A stretch of DNA of 64,000 bases from assembly GCA_959347315.1 (NCBI GenBank), contig OY365806.1:51884068-51948067 (forward strand), in the 5' to 3' direction. How positions within the stretch are numbered: position 1 is the first letter of the stretch; every line of letters starts with the position of its first letter. The DNA is from Bimastos eiseni. Its lineage: Eukaryota; Annelida; Clitellata; Crassiclitellata; Lumbricidae. Position numbers and translations under genes: made by a program. Positions 34,130 through 45,670 of the stretch are shown piece by piece. Below the pieces are notes generated by a model. It saw only the letters and a program-made list of their open reading frames with translations, searched no databases and was not told the origin of the DNA.

Positions 34130-34235
34130 ACTTACCTAGGCCTATTCCCAGAATCCGGGACAAAATTAGCATTGCCCGGGACAGCCTTGGTTGTTCCGGG
34201 ACTGTCCCGGCCATCCCGGGATGGTTGGCAACCCT
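34130..34235 (-). mobile_element. hAT terminus with TAGGGTTGCCAACC
   Basis: The minus strand begins TAGGGTTGCCAACCATCCCG at 34235 and continues with CCGGGACAGTCCCGG-type words. This is a typical end of hAT MITEs. The other end was not found, so this is a fragment. Confidence 0.5.
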
Positions 34236-34249
34236 ACATCTGAACAGAA

Positions 34250-35060
34250 GTTCGTTTAACTGTGAGCTGGGTTGATGAAAAGGGTAAAAGTGTATTTTAG
34301 TGTATTTTATTACCTCGTGTGCTTGAGGTGTATTTTAGCGTATTTTATTATTTCCTTCATTATATCATATATTTTGACAGTAAATGCTAGATTTATGATA
34401 ATAATAATACTTAAAATGGAAGCTGGATCGCTAAAAGTGTGTTTTCGAGTATTTAAATAAAAAATGTTGATCAGAAATTCCACTAGATTCCATAGCGACG
34501 CCATTTTGTCATCAATCGAACTTCCAATTATGCACGATTATTTCACCGATCCAGCTTCCATTCATGCATATTTCTCCTCGTCGATCCAGCTTCCATTTAA
34601 GTATATTTCTTTTCATCAATCTAGCTTCCATTTACGTATATTTCTTTCGTCAATCGGGATTTTGCGCACATATATGGCCTTGTTTCCATGTCCATCGCAA
34701 CGCCATTCTCGCATCAATCAAGCATGATATTTTCATCGATCCAGCTTCCATTTGAGCATAATTTCTTTCATCAATCCAGTTTCTACTTGCACATTATTCT
34801 CTTCCATCGATCCCATTTCAATTTAAGCTACAAATGGACATCTATTCACGTCAAATAATAAAATATGCTAAAATACACTAGAAGCACCATGGTATAATAA
34901 AATACGCTAAAATACACGTTTACCATGAAAAGATTTCTCTTTAACTGGGACCTGGATTGATGAAAAGAATCATATTTAAATGGAGGCTGGATTGATTAAA
35001 ACCTGTGGAGAAATGGAAGCTGGATGGATGGAAAGATGTCCATAGTAACTTCGGACCCGT
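34250..35060. repeat. Inverted repeat region built from a 30-bp-scale motif
   Basis: Outer parts carry GTATTTTAGTGTATTTTATT (34291-34310) and, inverted, AATAAAATACGCTAAAATAC (about 34896-34915). The middle (34540-34810) repeats ATCAATCCAGCTTCCATTT at 38-60-bp spacing, and the right part (34930-35030) carries its inverse GGAAGCTGGATTGATGAAAA. The same motif occurs inside the hAT MITE 26313-27074. It is probably one more non-autonomous element, but edges could not be fixed. Confidence 0.55.
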
Positions 35061-35409
35061 AGAATATCGCCTACAGAATTTCCTCCATAGAAAAATACCC
35101 CGATGCTAAATGTTTGCCCATATGTCCAGTATAAACGTAATAATATGCAAACTAATAATTTTTCTAATTCACTAGAAATTAGTACCTCTAATTAAAACTT
35201 GCCGGAGACGTCCATCTAAAATAGCAGAATCAAAAGAATAAAGCTACATCCCAGAAACATTACAAATAAAAATTCACACAACAAACTTTGCTTAAAAATT
35301 TGTAATCGGAAAATCGGAGCACTTAAGTGACATAAAATTATTATTAATCGCCGGATTCTACTTCTTGCACTTTTCGCCACCTGGCGGTTGATGGGTGACA
35401 TTATTATTA

Positions 35410-35665
<256 letters not shown>

Positions 35666-35959
35666 TGTTATTATTATTATTGTCAGTTCTTTAATTGACG
35701 ATCCCGGTGGGCTGTTTGAACGTGCCTTTGAACGCTACGGCGTTGAATCTTTGAGTGCAAATCAAGAGACGTTGAAACAAGTGCACGGTCTCCATAGGAT
35801 CTCCTGATACGGCGGTCATGCGGCGACCCAGTAATAATAATAATAATAAATTGATTGACTCTTACGTATAATACAATAATTAATTATTTAAAAAAATAAC
35901 AATACTAATAAAGACGACTGACACAACCCAGGAGAAAAAATAATAAATAATAGTAATAA

Positions 35960-36230
35960 TCGGAGGCCTTGCTTTCAGCCCTCGACACCTGTGTGGATGA
36001 GCTTGGGACTGCGCTCGAAAGGTTGGAGTTCATCGCCAGATAAGACGCTCTTCTGATACTCAGACACTTGCTTGGCTCGCCTAAACTGATGCATTTACTG
36101 AGATTCACTTCTTGCTACAAGTTACAACCACCCGCGACTGGAAGTTTACTACGAGCTATTGCGAGGAGGGTTCGAGCGAATCCTGAATGCCTCGATGACC
36201 GTCGACCAATTATAATTGAGAGTCTCTGGA
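35960..36230 (+). pseudogene. LINE C-terminal-region fragment
   Basis: The plus frame reads ALLSALDTCVDELGTALERL, a stop, then DALLILRHLLGSPKLMHLLR and ARRVRANPECLDDRRPI. The pattern A-L-x-L-L-R-x-x-L-x-x-P-x-L-x-x-L-L-R is common in the region after the reverse transcriptase of some LINEs. The clade is not determined. Confidence 0.5.
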
Positions 36231-36254
36231 ATAAGAAAGAGAGCTAAAACGAGC

Positions 36255-36480
36255 CATATTTAAAGCAGCTATGCGGAAGTCACCAGGCCCAGATGGCGTA
36301 GCCGCTGAGCTGTTTAGATTTGGTGGAGAAATGACTCCGACAAAACTACACAAGATATGTGTGGACGTATGGGAGACCGAGGATTAGTCAGAAGAATGGT
36401 CACAGTCAATTTTTATTCCACTGCCGAAGAAAGGAAATCTACTTCACTGTGGTAATCACAGAACAATTGCGCTAGTCTCA
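36255..36480 (+). pseudogene. LINE reverse transcriptase N-terminal fragment
   Basis: Reads AIFKAAMRKSPGPDGVAAEL, then FRFGGEMTPTKLHKICVDVW and, after one stop, SIFIPLPKKGNLLHCGNHRT. This is the K-SPGPDG and IPLPKKGD block of the reverse transcriptase of craniofacial-development-protein-2-like LINEs. It is the N-terminal part of the same kind of enzyme whose catalytic core is relic-like at 9742-9939. Confidence 0.7.
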
Positions 36481-36489
36481 CATGCTTTT

Positions 36490-37175
36490 ATTTTTCTCCC
36501 CGAGGTACATATGATCCCTTGGGATTCCAAAAATTAGGGAGGGGGCGTTGTTCTGGAACGGCTAGTCTTCGCAGATAGTTGTATTGGTAGAAAAAGTGCT
36601 ACAAAAAGCCAAGCGCTGGACAGTTATTGATAAGCGCTGGTGGAGGAAGGGGGTCTCTCTCTTGTCGTCTGATACCTTATTTTGGTATCAGGCAAGCCGG
36701 TGGCCAAGGAGGTTGATCAGTGCTAGACCATCCCGGTTGACAGGACCCACAGTCTCGAAGGCCAATGACATAAGTAGCATGATGACAAAATAGCGATGTA
36801 TTTTGATGTTTTATGTCTGCTGCGATCTCAGCAGCAGCACCTGCATCATCAGCTGGTGCAGCATAATCAGAAGCGTAGCTGGGGGTCGAATGGACATCTG
36901 TCCCCAGACGCCAAGGTGGAGGGGGCGCCAAAATGAGGATAAAAACTATTGATTTTGTTACTTTTGATGCAAATTAATTTATCCCCACTAAGTCAGTAAG
37001 ATTGAATTTTGGCGGCCCTCTCGAATATCGTTCCTAATTATGAAGAGGTTGTCGAGCCTGATTTTGGCGCCCTTTGGTCCTACTGATCAGTGATCACTAA
37101 GGATTTGTAAGGGGCGACATAATACTCACTACGTATTTCCAAATCAACGCATTTCACTGCAAATTTTCCAACAAT
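36490..37175. other. Spacer, nothing firm
   Basis: Contains GGGGGCGCCAAAATGAGG near 36921 and an inverted TTTTGGCGCCCTTTGG near 37060, which may be inner parts of an old MITE. No gene is recognised. Confidence 0.35.
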
Positions 37176-37179
37176 TGCT

Positions 37180-37455
37180 ATTACAATTGCATGCTGTAAG
37201 CAGTCTGTGGCGTTTTTGCCATGCCGCCATGGGCCCTTTGATCTGCCTGCTATATCTGTTTGCCGGGTCTTGGGGTATATCTGTCGCTAGGGACTCTTTG
37301 ATCTGCTTGCTGCTATGGGTCCCTTGGTGCAACAGCCGTCGACTGCTTGCCGCCGACGAGGGTCCGTTTGATCGGCTTGCGCTATCAGTTCTTTGATGTG
37401 CCTGCAATCGGCTGCTTGCCGCTATGGGTCGTTTGTTCTGTTCGTATTGACGAGC
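37180..37455. repeat. Degenerate tandem repeat, GCTTGCCGCTATGGG motif
   Basis: Four or five diverged repeats of CTGCTTGCCGCTATGGGTCC / CTTTGATCTGCTTGC words at about 55-65-bp spacing. The ORFs here follow from the repeat. Confidence 0.6.
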
Positions 37456-37494
37456 CCTTTGATGTACTCTACAGCTGTGCATGCTTAACTGTGC

Positions 37495-38255
37495 ATAGAG
37501 TCCGGGGGGGACTTTGTAGAGTCCGGGGGGAATCTTTTGGCTGTAGGGTCCGGGGGAACTCTGTAGGGTCTCTATGGGATGTAGGGTCCGGGAAATCTAT
37601 GGGTTGTAGGGTCTGAGGGACTCTGTAGGGTCCGGGAAGACTCTGTAGGGTCCAGGGGACTCTATGGGTTGTAGGGTCCGAGGGGACCCTGTAGGGTCCG
37701 GGAGGACACTATGGGCTGTAGGATCCGGGGGACTCTGTAGGGTCCGGGAGGACTCTATGGACTCTGTAGGGTCCGGGGGACTCTGTAGGGTCCGGAGGAC
37801 TCTGTGGGCTGTAATGTCCGGGGGGACTATGTAGGATCCTGGGGACTCTGGAGGATCCGGGGGTCTCTGTAGGATCCGGGGGTCACTATGGTATGTAGGG
37901 TCCGGGGAATCTATGGGATGTAGGGTCCGGGGGGACTTTGCAGGATCCGGGGGGGGACTCTATGGGTTGTAGGGACAGAGGGGACTCTGTAGGATCCGGG
38001 GGGACTCTGTAGAGTCCGGGGGGACACAATGGACTCTAGGGTCCAGGAGGACTCTAAGGACTCTGTAGGGTCCGGGTGGACTCTGAAGGGTCTGGGGGGC
38101 TCTATGGGCTGTAGAGTCCGGGGAGACTATGTAGGGTCCGGGGAGGACTCTATGGACAGTAGGGTCGGGGGGACTCTGTAGGGTCCGGGGGACTGTGTAG
38201 TGTTCAGTGCTGTAGAGTCCGCGGTGACTCTGTAGGTCCGGAGGAGACTCTTTGA
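37495..38255. repeat. G-rich minisatellite, TAGGGTCCGGGGGGACTCTG unit
   Basis: About 760 bp of diverged units of roughly 20 bp, with longer variants that insert CTATGGGTTG or CTATGGGCTG. Runs of 3-8 G recur on the plus strand, giving strong strand asymmetry. No coding potential. Confidence 0.93.
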
Positions 38256-38697
38256 TTCACGTTTTCTTATCATTTTCAAATAAGGTAATAAGGCCTTTAA
38301 CTGAAAAATCCATAAAACTATATCGTAGAACGATGAAAAAATGGAGAAAATAGAATTATTACACTAAATATGCATTCCAAAAGATGCATTCCAAAAGATG
38401 CATAAAACCTGCTTAATAATAATAAATTGATATAATTCAAACTTAATGCTCCTCCATTCTTCCACGGAGAAGCAAAATGCTCCTTCATGGAATAAACATT
38501 TAATTTTAATAGTAAACTTTTGAAAAATTAACGATTAGTTAATAGTTAATTTCGATTAAATCGCAAAAATGTGTATAATTACATTTGAAAACAAATTAAT
38601 GACATTGCAATTAAACAGTACCAATAGTACCAATTCTCAGTTACTAAATTTAGTTGCACACAGAAATAACATAGGCGGTACGTGCTTTTGCTCATAC
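38256..38697. other. AT-rich spacer
   Basis: Contains a short tandem duplication of AAAAGATGCATTCC near 38372. Nothing else recognised. Confidence 0.4.
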
Positions 38698-38702
38698 TGA
38701 AG

Positions 38703-39585
38703 TGTCACGCGCGAAACTCTGGACGATGGCGCTATATAAAAGTCATCGACCGGCCGCAGAGGCGTGGGAGGACTACGAATGAAGTTGTCTACCTGAAACC
38801 TGAGAGGGGAGACATCAATGGGTTTCGTCGAAGGCAAACGGCCTGAATATAGACGGCGATAATTATGCAAAGAGCAACGGAGTGTCAAGCAACGAAACCC
38901 GACACTGCGAGGCAGACGTTAGAGCCGCCTGCCCCGCCCAGCTCTGCGATCCACGGACAAGAAATTCATGAACCAGCTGAAGATCTGGCCTGAACCAGCT
39001 TGTTGACACTAATCAAGGATGAGGGACAATTCCGATACGAATGGTGCGACCTATTGGGCGGTGTAACTATAATGATGTAACTAGATCCCTGGAACAAATT
39101 GTCTGTATATGACGCTAACAAGGCCCAGCCATACCAGCCGCTAGTCAAAAATTAACTGTACGCCTCGAGGGACGTGGCGGTACACCAAGATCTGACCAAC
39201 CAGGTTTAGTAATAGTTTCAGCAGATGATCTGGCGTCCAATAGACATACGAATTTGCGTTTGGGATTGCGAAGGAAATCGCCTCTAGAAGGGTTCATATA
39301 GTGTAGCAAGCGAAGGAAAGAGACTTGTTTCGGAACTGGGGAAGACGTTAGATCGTTCTGACGAGAAGGGTAATCAACGTAGTTGGGGAACCCCGTCTCC
39401 AACGTAAACCAGGGCACTAACAACTCTAGTAAGTGTAGTTAGGATGAGGGGTGTGTATATCTACCATTAAGTATACATATTAAAACCATCCAGTGTGTCG
39501 TGTTGCTGCGCTTGGTGATTGAGAAAAGAACCGGCGGTAATCTCGTCATCTAGAAGAAGGAGCTGGCGAGAGTGAAACCGCTACA
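38703..39585 (+). mobile_element. Solo LTR, TGTCACGCG family, copy 2
   Basis: 883 bp starting TGTCACGCGCGAAAC and ending GAAACCGCTACA, with the perfect 5-bp duplication TGAAG (38698-38702, 39586-39590). It aligns along its length with 17337-18246. The TATA word TATATAAAAG is at the same distance from its left edge (38733-38742). The 123-codon frame of copy 1 is present but broken here. Confidence 0.87.
38733..38742 (+). promoter_or_regulatory. TATA box inside the second solo LTR
   Basis: TATATAAAAG at 31-40 bases from the LTR edge, matching copy 1. Confidence 0.55.
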
Positions 39586-39896
39586 TGAAGTGTTAGATCC
39601 ATGGTATGTACACGATTTGTCGCAATGAAAACAATAAACGTTATCAGCATTTTAGATATATCTGTTAACCAATAATTTGAATCCAAAATGTTCATGTAAT
39701 CGACATGATATTATGTGTTTTTATTTAATATCTCGATTAATATCCGCTGCCATATTGCAATGTACACGGTCTATATTGTTTCTTTCAGACTTCCGGTACA
39801 TGTTAGTGATGGCCGGAATAATCGAAACGACTAATCGTGAAAAAAATTTATCGTTAAAATAAATTACGATTAATTAATCGTTACTTTCGGCAGTTA

Positions 39897-39922
39897 TAAT
39901 ATATATATATATATATATATAT
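39897..39922. repeat. (TA)n microsatellite
   Basis: About 13 TA units just before the LINE at 39990. Confidence 0.9.
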
Positions 39923-40022
39923 CAAAGTTTAACATACCATCATGTTCTGATCACACAACATATGAATCATTGTTCTTACGATTGCCAAGACTGGATCTGT
40001 ACACAGGCCATCTGGCCCAGAT

Positions 40023-40710
40023 TTGGAGGCATTTAAAAGGGAATGGGACTTGCTACTATCAGCAATTCAATGCAAATATAAAGATATGTATATCTTGGGA
40101 GATTACAATATCGATTTACTAAAAACCCAAAATCATGGACCTACAAATAAGTTCCTAAACACGATGTCGTCACATCACCTCTTACCAGTCATTACCCAAC
40201 CGACAAGAATTACTTCAACATCTGCAACAGAAATGGATAATATATTCACCAATTGCATATATCTAAAATCACTGAACCAACCATACTGGTTGAAGACCTG
40301 TCCGACTATCTCCCAGTCCTAACTTGGATTGATAATAGGCCTATAACATGGAAGACTCCAATTGATAGCCTAACTCGCCGCATTGATCTCAAGTCAAAAA
40401 CTCACTTCGAAGAGCTTCTATCTAAATGCGATTGGTCGGGTATTACTGACTTGTGTAACAACGAGGAACCCTCTTTAGCACATGAATCATTTAGGTGTGA
40501 GTTTAAAGAAATATATGACCTTGTCTTTCCACTTAAGCCCAGTAAGATGAAATCAACAAGAACATTTAAGCAACCGTGGATGTCACCATGCAGCTCTCCA
40601 TAAATCTTCGAAAACAAAAACAAACCTTATTTACCATTTATTTAGCATCCGTCGTTGATCAACCGAAACAAGTTCACAGTTTACAGAAAAAAATACAAAG
40701 CGCTATGTAT
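40023..40710 (+). pseudogene. LINE endonuclease C-terminal half
   Basis: Reads MYILGDYNIDLL, matching the GDFN catalytic motif of LINE endonucleases with D and N kept. It continues through ITQPTRITSTSATEMDNIFT (the usual T-R-x-T-x-x-S-x-T-x-I-D-x-I block with small changes) and then, in a shifted frame, LVEDLSDYLPVLTWI. The linker domain follows (KQPWM near 40573) up to the inserted LTR. Confidence 0.75.
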
Positions 40711-40712
40711 AT

Positions 40713-41573
40713 TGTAGCGGAACGGGGCCTATTCGACAGTGACCAGGATGACGACTTGCAGCCCCGTCCGATATGGGGGTAGTTCGTGTTGCAGTCCGCT
40801 GAGTAAGGCTTCAGTGGTTTGCTGAAGACTAACCATTTAAGGTTTAAATAGCTCCTTTCTGAATGACGCTTGGAATAAGACACGCTTGTTCGATAATCTT
40901 CTTTTAATGTACAACGGAAAACAATACTTCTGTAGCGCCGATTCGGAAACAGCCCGTTTCTCACTCCCTCAATACGCCCTACGTCGATAACTAACGAGTA
41001 ATTACAACGCTACGTCAATGGCTGACGGCGACTACTATGCTACGTCAATGGCTGACGGCGACTATCGCAAAACTACGACGACTATATCCACGACGACTAT
41101 CGCAAGCCACGACGACTATTTGTGCTTCCTAGGCGCCGAGACTGCAAGGCCGAAGCCGAATCTACAAGGCTCCTCGATGACGATCTCCAGACGACGGCGA
41201 CGACCACGATCTTACGACGACTCTCCGATGACGACTCTCCGATGACACGACTCTCCTTTTATACTAATTTGCCGTAGATAGTAGATGATACACAGTAGGA
41301 TAGTAGATATCTACAGTAGATAGTAGATAGATTACAGTAGAGACTACACAGTGGATAGTAGATAATACACAGTAGATAGGATACAGTAGATAGTAGATAT
41401 CTACAGTAGATAGTAGATAGACTACAGCAGATAGTAGATATCCACAGTAGATAGTAGATAGGCGCACACAGCAGGCAGATACCACAGAAGAAAGAACACA
41501 GTAGACAGGCGTACACAATAGACAGACACCACAGCAGGCCGACACCAGGCAGGCGTACCTCTGAACCGCTACA
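40713..41573. mobile_element. Solo LTR with TGTAGCGG / CCGCTACA ends
   Basis: 861 bp with perfect 8-base inverted ends TGTAGCGG and CCGCTACA and the 4-bp duplication ATAT (40709-40712, 41574-41577). It splits the LINE frame, which resumes after it at FEFAKYKNDLKQTWSTIKSI. It contains CGACGACTAT-type repeats (about 41010-41240) and an AGTAGATAGTAG microsatellite (about 41275-41470). It is unrelated to the TGTCACGCG LTRs. Confidence 0.8.
41275..41560. repeat. AGTAGATAGTAGATA microsatellite inside the solo LTR
   Basis: Interrupted 7-bp-scale AGTAGAT repeats merging into ACAGCAGGCAGACACC words. Confidence 0.85.
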
Positions 41574-41577
41574 ATAT

Positions 41578-43380
41578 GTTCGAATTTGCAAAGTATAAGA
41601 ACGATTTAAAACAAACCTGGTCTACTATTAAATCAATACTAAAAGTAAAGACTACTGATTCATTAATTAAGTGTTTGACCTGCAATGGGTCCGTTATCGC
41701 TAACGGAGAGCAAATCGCTGAAAAATGTAATGCCTATTATAGCAAATATAGCGCGCGGGACCTCCATGGTCACCAAAATTCCACCTCCTACTAATTCAGT
41801 AACTTCTTAGGCCTATTTAACCACTCCCAGTTCATCCGCTTGGCAATTTATCCAACTTCTATGGAAGAACTACTCTCCCTAGGTCATTCACTGAAAACCA
41901 GCAGCAGTTCGGGCCCAGATGATATAAATCCCAGCTAGTCTTATAAAACCATTACTGCCTCTTATTGCCAAACCACTAACAGATATTATGTTATAACTGC
42001 TCCTTGAGAACTGGCATATTACCTAGCCCACTAAAGATAGCTAGGGTGACACCTATTTTTAAACAGGGAAATAAAGATGATGTTGCTAATTATAGACTAA
42101 TTTCTATTTTACCCTACTTTTCGAAATTTTTTGAAAAAGTTATGTATGACGTGCGCCTCTATGATTACATCAATAAAAAACGTATACTGTGCCCATTTCA
42201 ACACGGTTTTCAACCGGGCCATTCCACTGTAATGTCACTACTTAATATACAGGATAGTATATCGGCCACAATGAATATTCTCTAGGCATATTAATTGATA
42301 TTGCGAAAGCTTTCGACACAGTTAATCATGATAGCTTACTCATTAAGCTAGAAAATCTTGGTATTCGTGGCATAGCACTTAATTGGTTCAAAAGTTACCT
42401 TACCCATCGATATCAGCAGGTAAAATGTAATGACTTTATATCATCGCTCAGGCTACTAAAATATGGAGTTCCACAATGCTCCATCTTGGGACCACTGCTG
42501 TTCTTAATTTTCATTAATGATCTCCCTAATGCGTCTTCCATGCTTCAATTTTTGTTATTTGCTGACGACACAAATATCTTTGCTTCCCATAAATCCTGCG
42601 AAAAATTATTTGAAATAGTTAATCATGAGCTAGAGAATGTCAGTGACTGGTTCAAATGAAATAAGCTCTCATTGAATGTCACTATAAGACAAAGTACATT
42701 TTATTTAGTTCCCACCGCAAACAGATGCCTCAGATTCAAGGAACGCTTAATTTAAATAACATACCAATACCGAAAGTCGTAACAACCAAGTTCTTGGGTG
42801 TTCAAATTGATCAACACTTTACATGGAATGATCATGTACAACACATTTCAATTAAAATTGTTAAAAAAAATTATAGTGGCTAGGGTCATGCACCTGATTC
42901 CAACAAGTACACGAATAAGCCTATACTACACGATGATCCACCCTTACTTAGCGTACTGTAACATCACCTAGGCTTCAAACTATCCTTCAAGATTAAGACA
43001 CCTATTTTACAGAAGAGATCGCTTCATCTCAACCCATCTACAAAGAACTTGGTATTTTGACTATTAGGCAATTTCATGACCACTTACGTACCAAGCCCTT
43101 GAATTCATGTACAAATATACTCACAGTCAACTAACTACCCGTTGTGTTTATAATAACTACTTTCCCTCCTTTTTGTTGAATTCTGTTATACACCCATACA
43201 GTCTACGATCCTCCGCCAACTACGTATACCTGTGTTTTCCAGAACTAATACACGAATGTTGTCAATTAGATACTTCGGCCCAAAGGCTTAGAACAATTAA
43301 GCTACCACAGGAGATATACGTTCCTGGAAAAATCTCAGTTCTTTTTAAAAAAAGAATTCGCGAATACTTGAACACTTGAA
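41578..43380 (+). pseudogene. LINE reverse transcriptase
   Basis: After the LTR, the frame continues (KQTWSTIKSIL), then KIARVTPIFKQGNKDDVANY, QHGFQPGHSTVMSLLNIQD, DIAKAFDTVNHDSLLIKLEN, YGVPQCSILGPLLFLIFIND and the catalytic FADDTN at about 42558-42575. The thumb region follows (KFLGVQIDQHFTWNDH near 42790). All seven canonical palm blocks can be followed, but stops (for example TGA at about 42657) and frameshifts make it inactive. The block wording fits CR1/Jockey-group LINEs such as Daphne or Crack; the exact clade is uncertain. Confidence 0.82.
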
Positions 43381-43660
43381 TATTTGATCAACTTCAGGTT
43401 ATGTGTGCACCTATAGATATATGAACTTATTGGCATTATGCACAGAGTTAAGAATTTTTTCCGTGTTTCAATGTCATTATCAGCTGCCGCAATTTACTTG
43501 TCGTATTAGGGTGACCTGACTACGGGACTTGTGTTCTTTTGGGGGTTTCTTCGGCCCTTGTTGGCTCCTTTTCCTTAAAAATCTAGATTTGAATTATACT
43601 TGTAGTACTTGCTTGGATCAATAAAAACCAGTTAATTTTGTTATGTTATGCTATGTTATA

Positions 43661-45527
43661 ACAGAACAACAATTGATACACATTAAAATTGCTATCGGAT
43701 CATCCAGGATCGAGACCATGCAGGGATCGGAAGATTCCGCTGGTTAGGGTCACCTGGGAATTTTCGCGGTAAAAATTGCACTAATTATAGTTTTATAATT
43801 ATAATTATAATGTATATATATATATTCGTTTATTAGACGAACTAACCTAGTAACACCGCGGTTAGTTATAGGCCTATATGAGATTTGTTTGATTTGGTAG
43901 CCTTCGGCATAGGGTCCGAGCATTGTTTATTTCTACGCTAGATTGTTATCTTTTTGTTGTAGCTTTATAGTATACCTTCATTTTTTTAAATTCTCGAGAT
44001 AAGCCTCATTAATTATATACGTCTTTTGTCAGGAGGCCAAATGGGTGCGTGCGTACGTACGATATAGGCCACATGCATATATTGTTTTAGAAGTTTCAGA
44101 ATTAAACTGTAGATTGTAAGAATTGAGATAAGTTTATTGATATAAGTTTCTTTTCCATAACAAGGATGAGATGATATTTCCAGCACGCGTGTATGCCTAT
44201 GCATATGCTGGTGTCTGGGCATGCCATGGTCTCGAGTGGCGCTTTAGATCTCGGATCAAGGACCCATATATGTATGCACATAACCTTCCGGTACCTATGT
44301 TATGTCGTATCACTAGGTTTGGGGCGATAATCGAGAGCCAGAAAGTTTCAAATTTTTGTCTTAGTTAGATTAACTTTTAATTTTGAAGGTTAATTGACGG
44401 ATAACTACGTCGGCAAAATAAAACTGTCTTTGGGGGTTTAAATCACATTTTTTCAATTAGAAGCAAAATTTGGATTGGGGCGATATATGTGTTTAAGAGT
44501 AAAAGGTGAATATGGATATTTAACGAATAAAACTTCCCTAATTAAGATTCCCTGATGTTGGATTAAGATAACGGCGACCAAAATGAGCAAATTCCGTCAC
44601 TTAAAAATTGAGCAAAATATCATCACTATCAAATACCAGATGACACTACTGTGAAACGTCCTTTGCCATCGCATTGAATCATAATGATGCATCTGCGCTT
44701 AGTTTATAACGCGTGATATGATTGGCTGAATTAATTGGTATGTTTATAACGCCACACATCATTGGTGGAATAATCGGCGCAGCTTTGGCTGGAACACCGT
44801 GTGTGATGTCCGCCCTGTTGGCCTATCTTCTAAAACTGTAGTTTTTCTGTATTTTTGTTTCCGAAACTTCATGCGTATTGTGCTAAATCGGTCAACGCGA
44901 TCAGACCTCTACTGTCGAACGAGTGTTGCAAATCCTATTACAAGCGCTCCGTAGGTACTGCTAACAGGTGAATTTTGCGGCGTAATTACGTTGTCCAGCT
45001 CATGCGTGCCTTCTTGTAGCAATGTTGTCGGCGTTGCGCACACTGGTGGGATTCTAGTGATTATGTTGGTCGTTGCGTTGTTATGGTTGCCAGTGAACAC
45101 AACTTATTGCCAAAAAGCAAAGCAGGGAGCACTATCCATGATTCTTAAATTATTTCCAGCATTGCCAAATGCTTTGCTTTTGTAAAAAAAATTTGGTAGA
45201 TGGCCAATTTCTGTCGTCCTACGAGTAAGCAATATGGCCATCCCAGACTGCAGGCTCAAAAGACAGTCCCTAGGCTATGCACTTAAGCGGCGTCGATCGT
45301 AGTTTCTATGATGACTTACCTATAATTTCGGGGACTCCCAACTTATGCATAATATTTTGATTGAATACGTAAGCTTCGTTTAAGTCTAAAAGCGACACTA
45401 ACTCTAACCCTAGCACTGACCCTAAAAGACCCTCACAATGCCTAAGCTGACTCTTATTGACCCTCATGATGCTTAGCCTGACTAAAATATGCGTAAGTTA
45501 GAGTCCCCGATTATTTATGATAGCTAG
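43661..45527. other. No gene recognised
   Basis: AT-rich until about 44700. At 44700-45130 GC rises and two ATTGG (inverted CCAAT) words lie at 44719 and 44761. This could be promoter-like sequence for the plus-strand LARP4-like gene, but no TATA box, first exon or start was established. Confidence 0.3.
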
Positions 45528-45529
45528 AT

Positions 45530-45670
45530 GGATGTCTTGGTCAAGGGTCACTTGGTCTTGGTTTTGAAATCAATACCGGTCATGGTCGCGGCCTTGGTCT
45601 TGGTCAAGGATGTCTTGGTTTTGAAATCAATACTGGTCATGGTCACGGTCTTGGTTTTTAATTTTTGGTC
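45530..45670. repeat. Tandem duplication of a TTGGTTTTGAAATCAATACYG unit
   Basis: Two diverged copies of about 70 bp containing GATGTCTTGGT, TGAAATCAATAC and GGTCATGGTC words. Confidence 0.7.

Larger units (their letters stand above)
39990..43660 (+). mobile_element. Non-LTR retrotransposon (CR1/Jockey-group LINE), interrupted
   Basis: The plus strand carries the C-terminal half of an apurinic-type endonuclease and a reverse transcriptase in one order, broken by stops and frameshifts. Truncation at the 5' end has removed ORF1 and the N-terminal endonuclease. A solo LTR of another family (40713-41573) sits between endonuclease and reverse transcriptase. The 3' end is a short UTR followed by TTATGTTATG-type tail repeats near 43640-43660. 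Confidence 0.8.

Noticed and set aside
37495..38255. G-quadruplex array
   Set aside because: Loops between G runs are mostly longer than the 1-7 bases of classic quadruplexes, so it is left as a minisatellite.
44700..45130. Promoter and first exon of the LARP4-like gene
   Set aside because: Two CCAAT-type words and higher GC are suggestive, but no TATA box, start codon frame or donor in the right phase could be supported.
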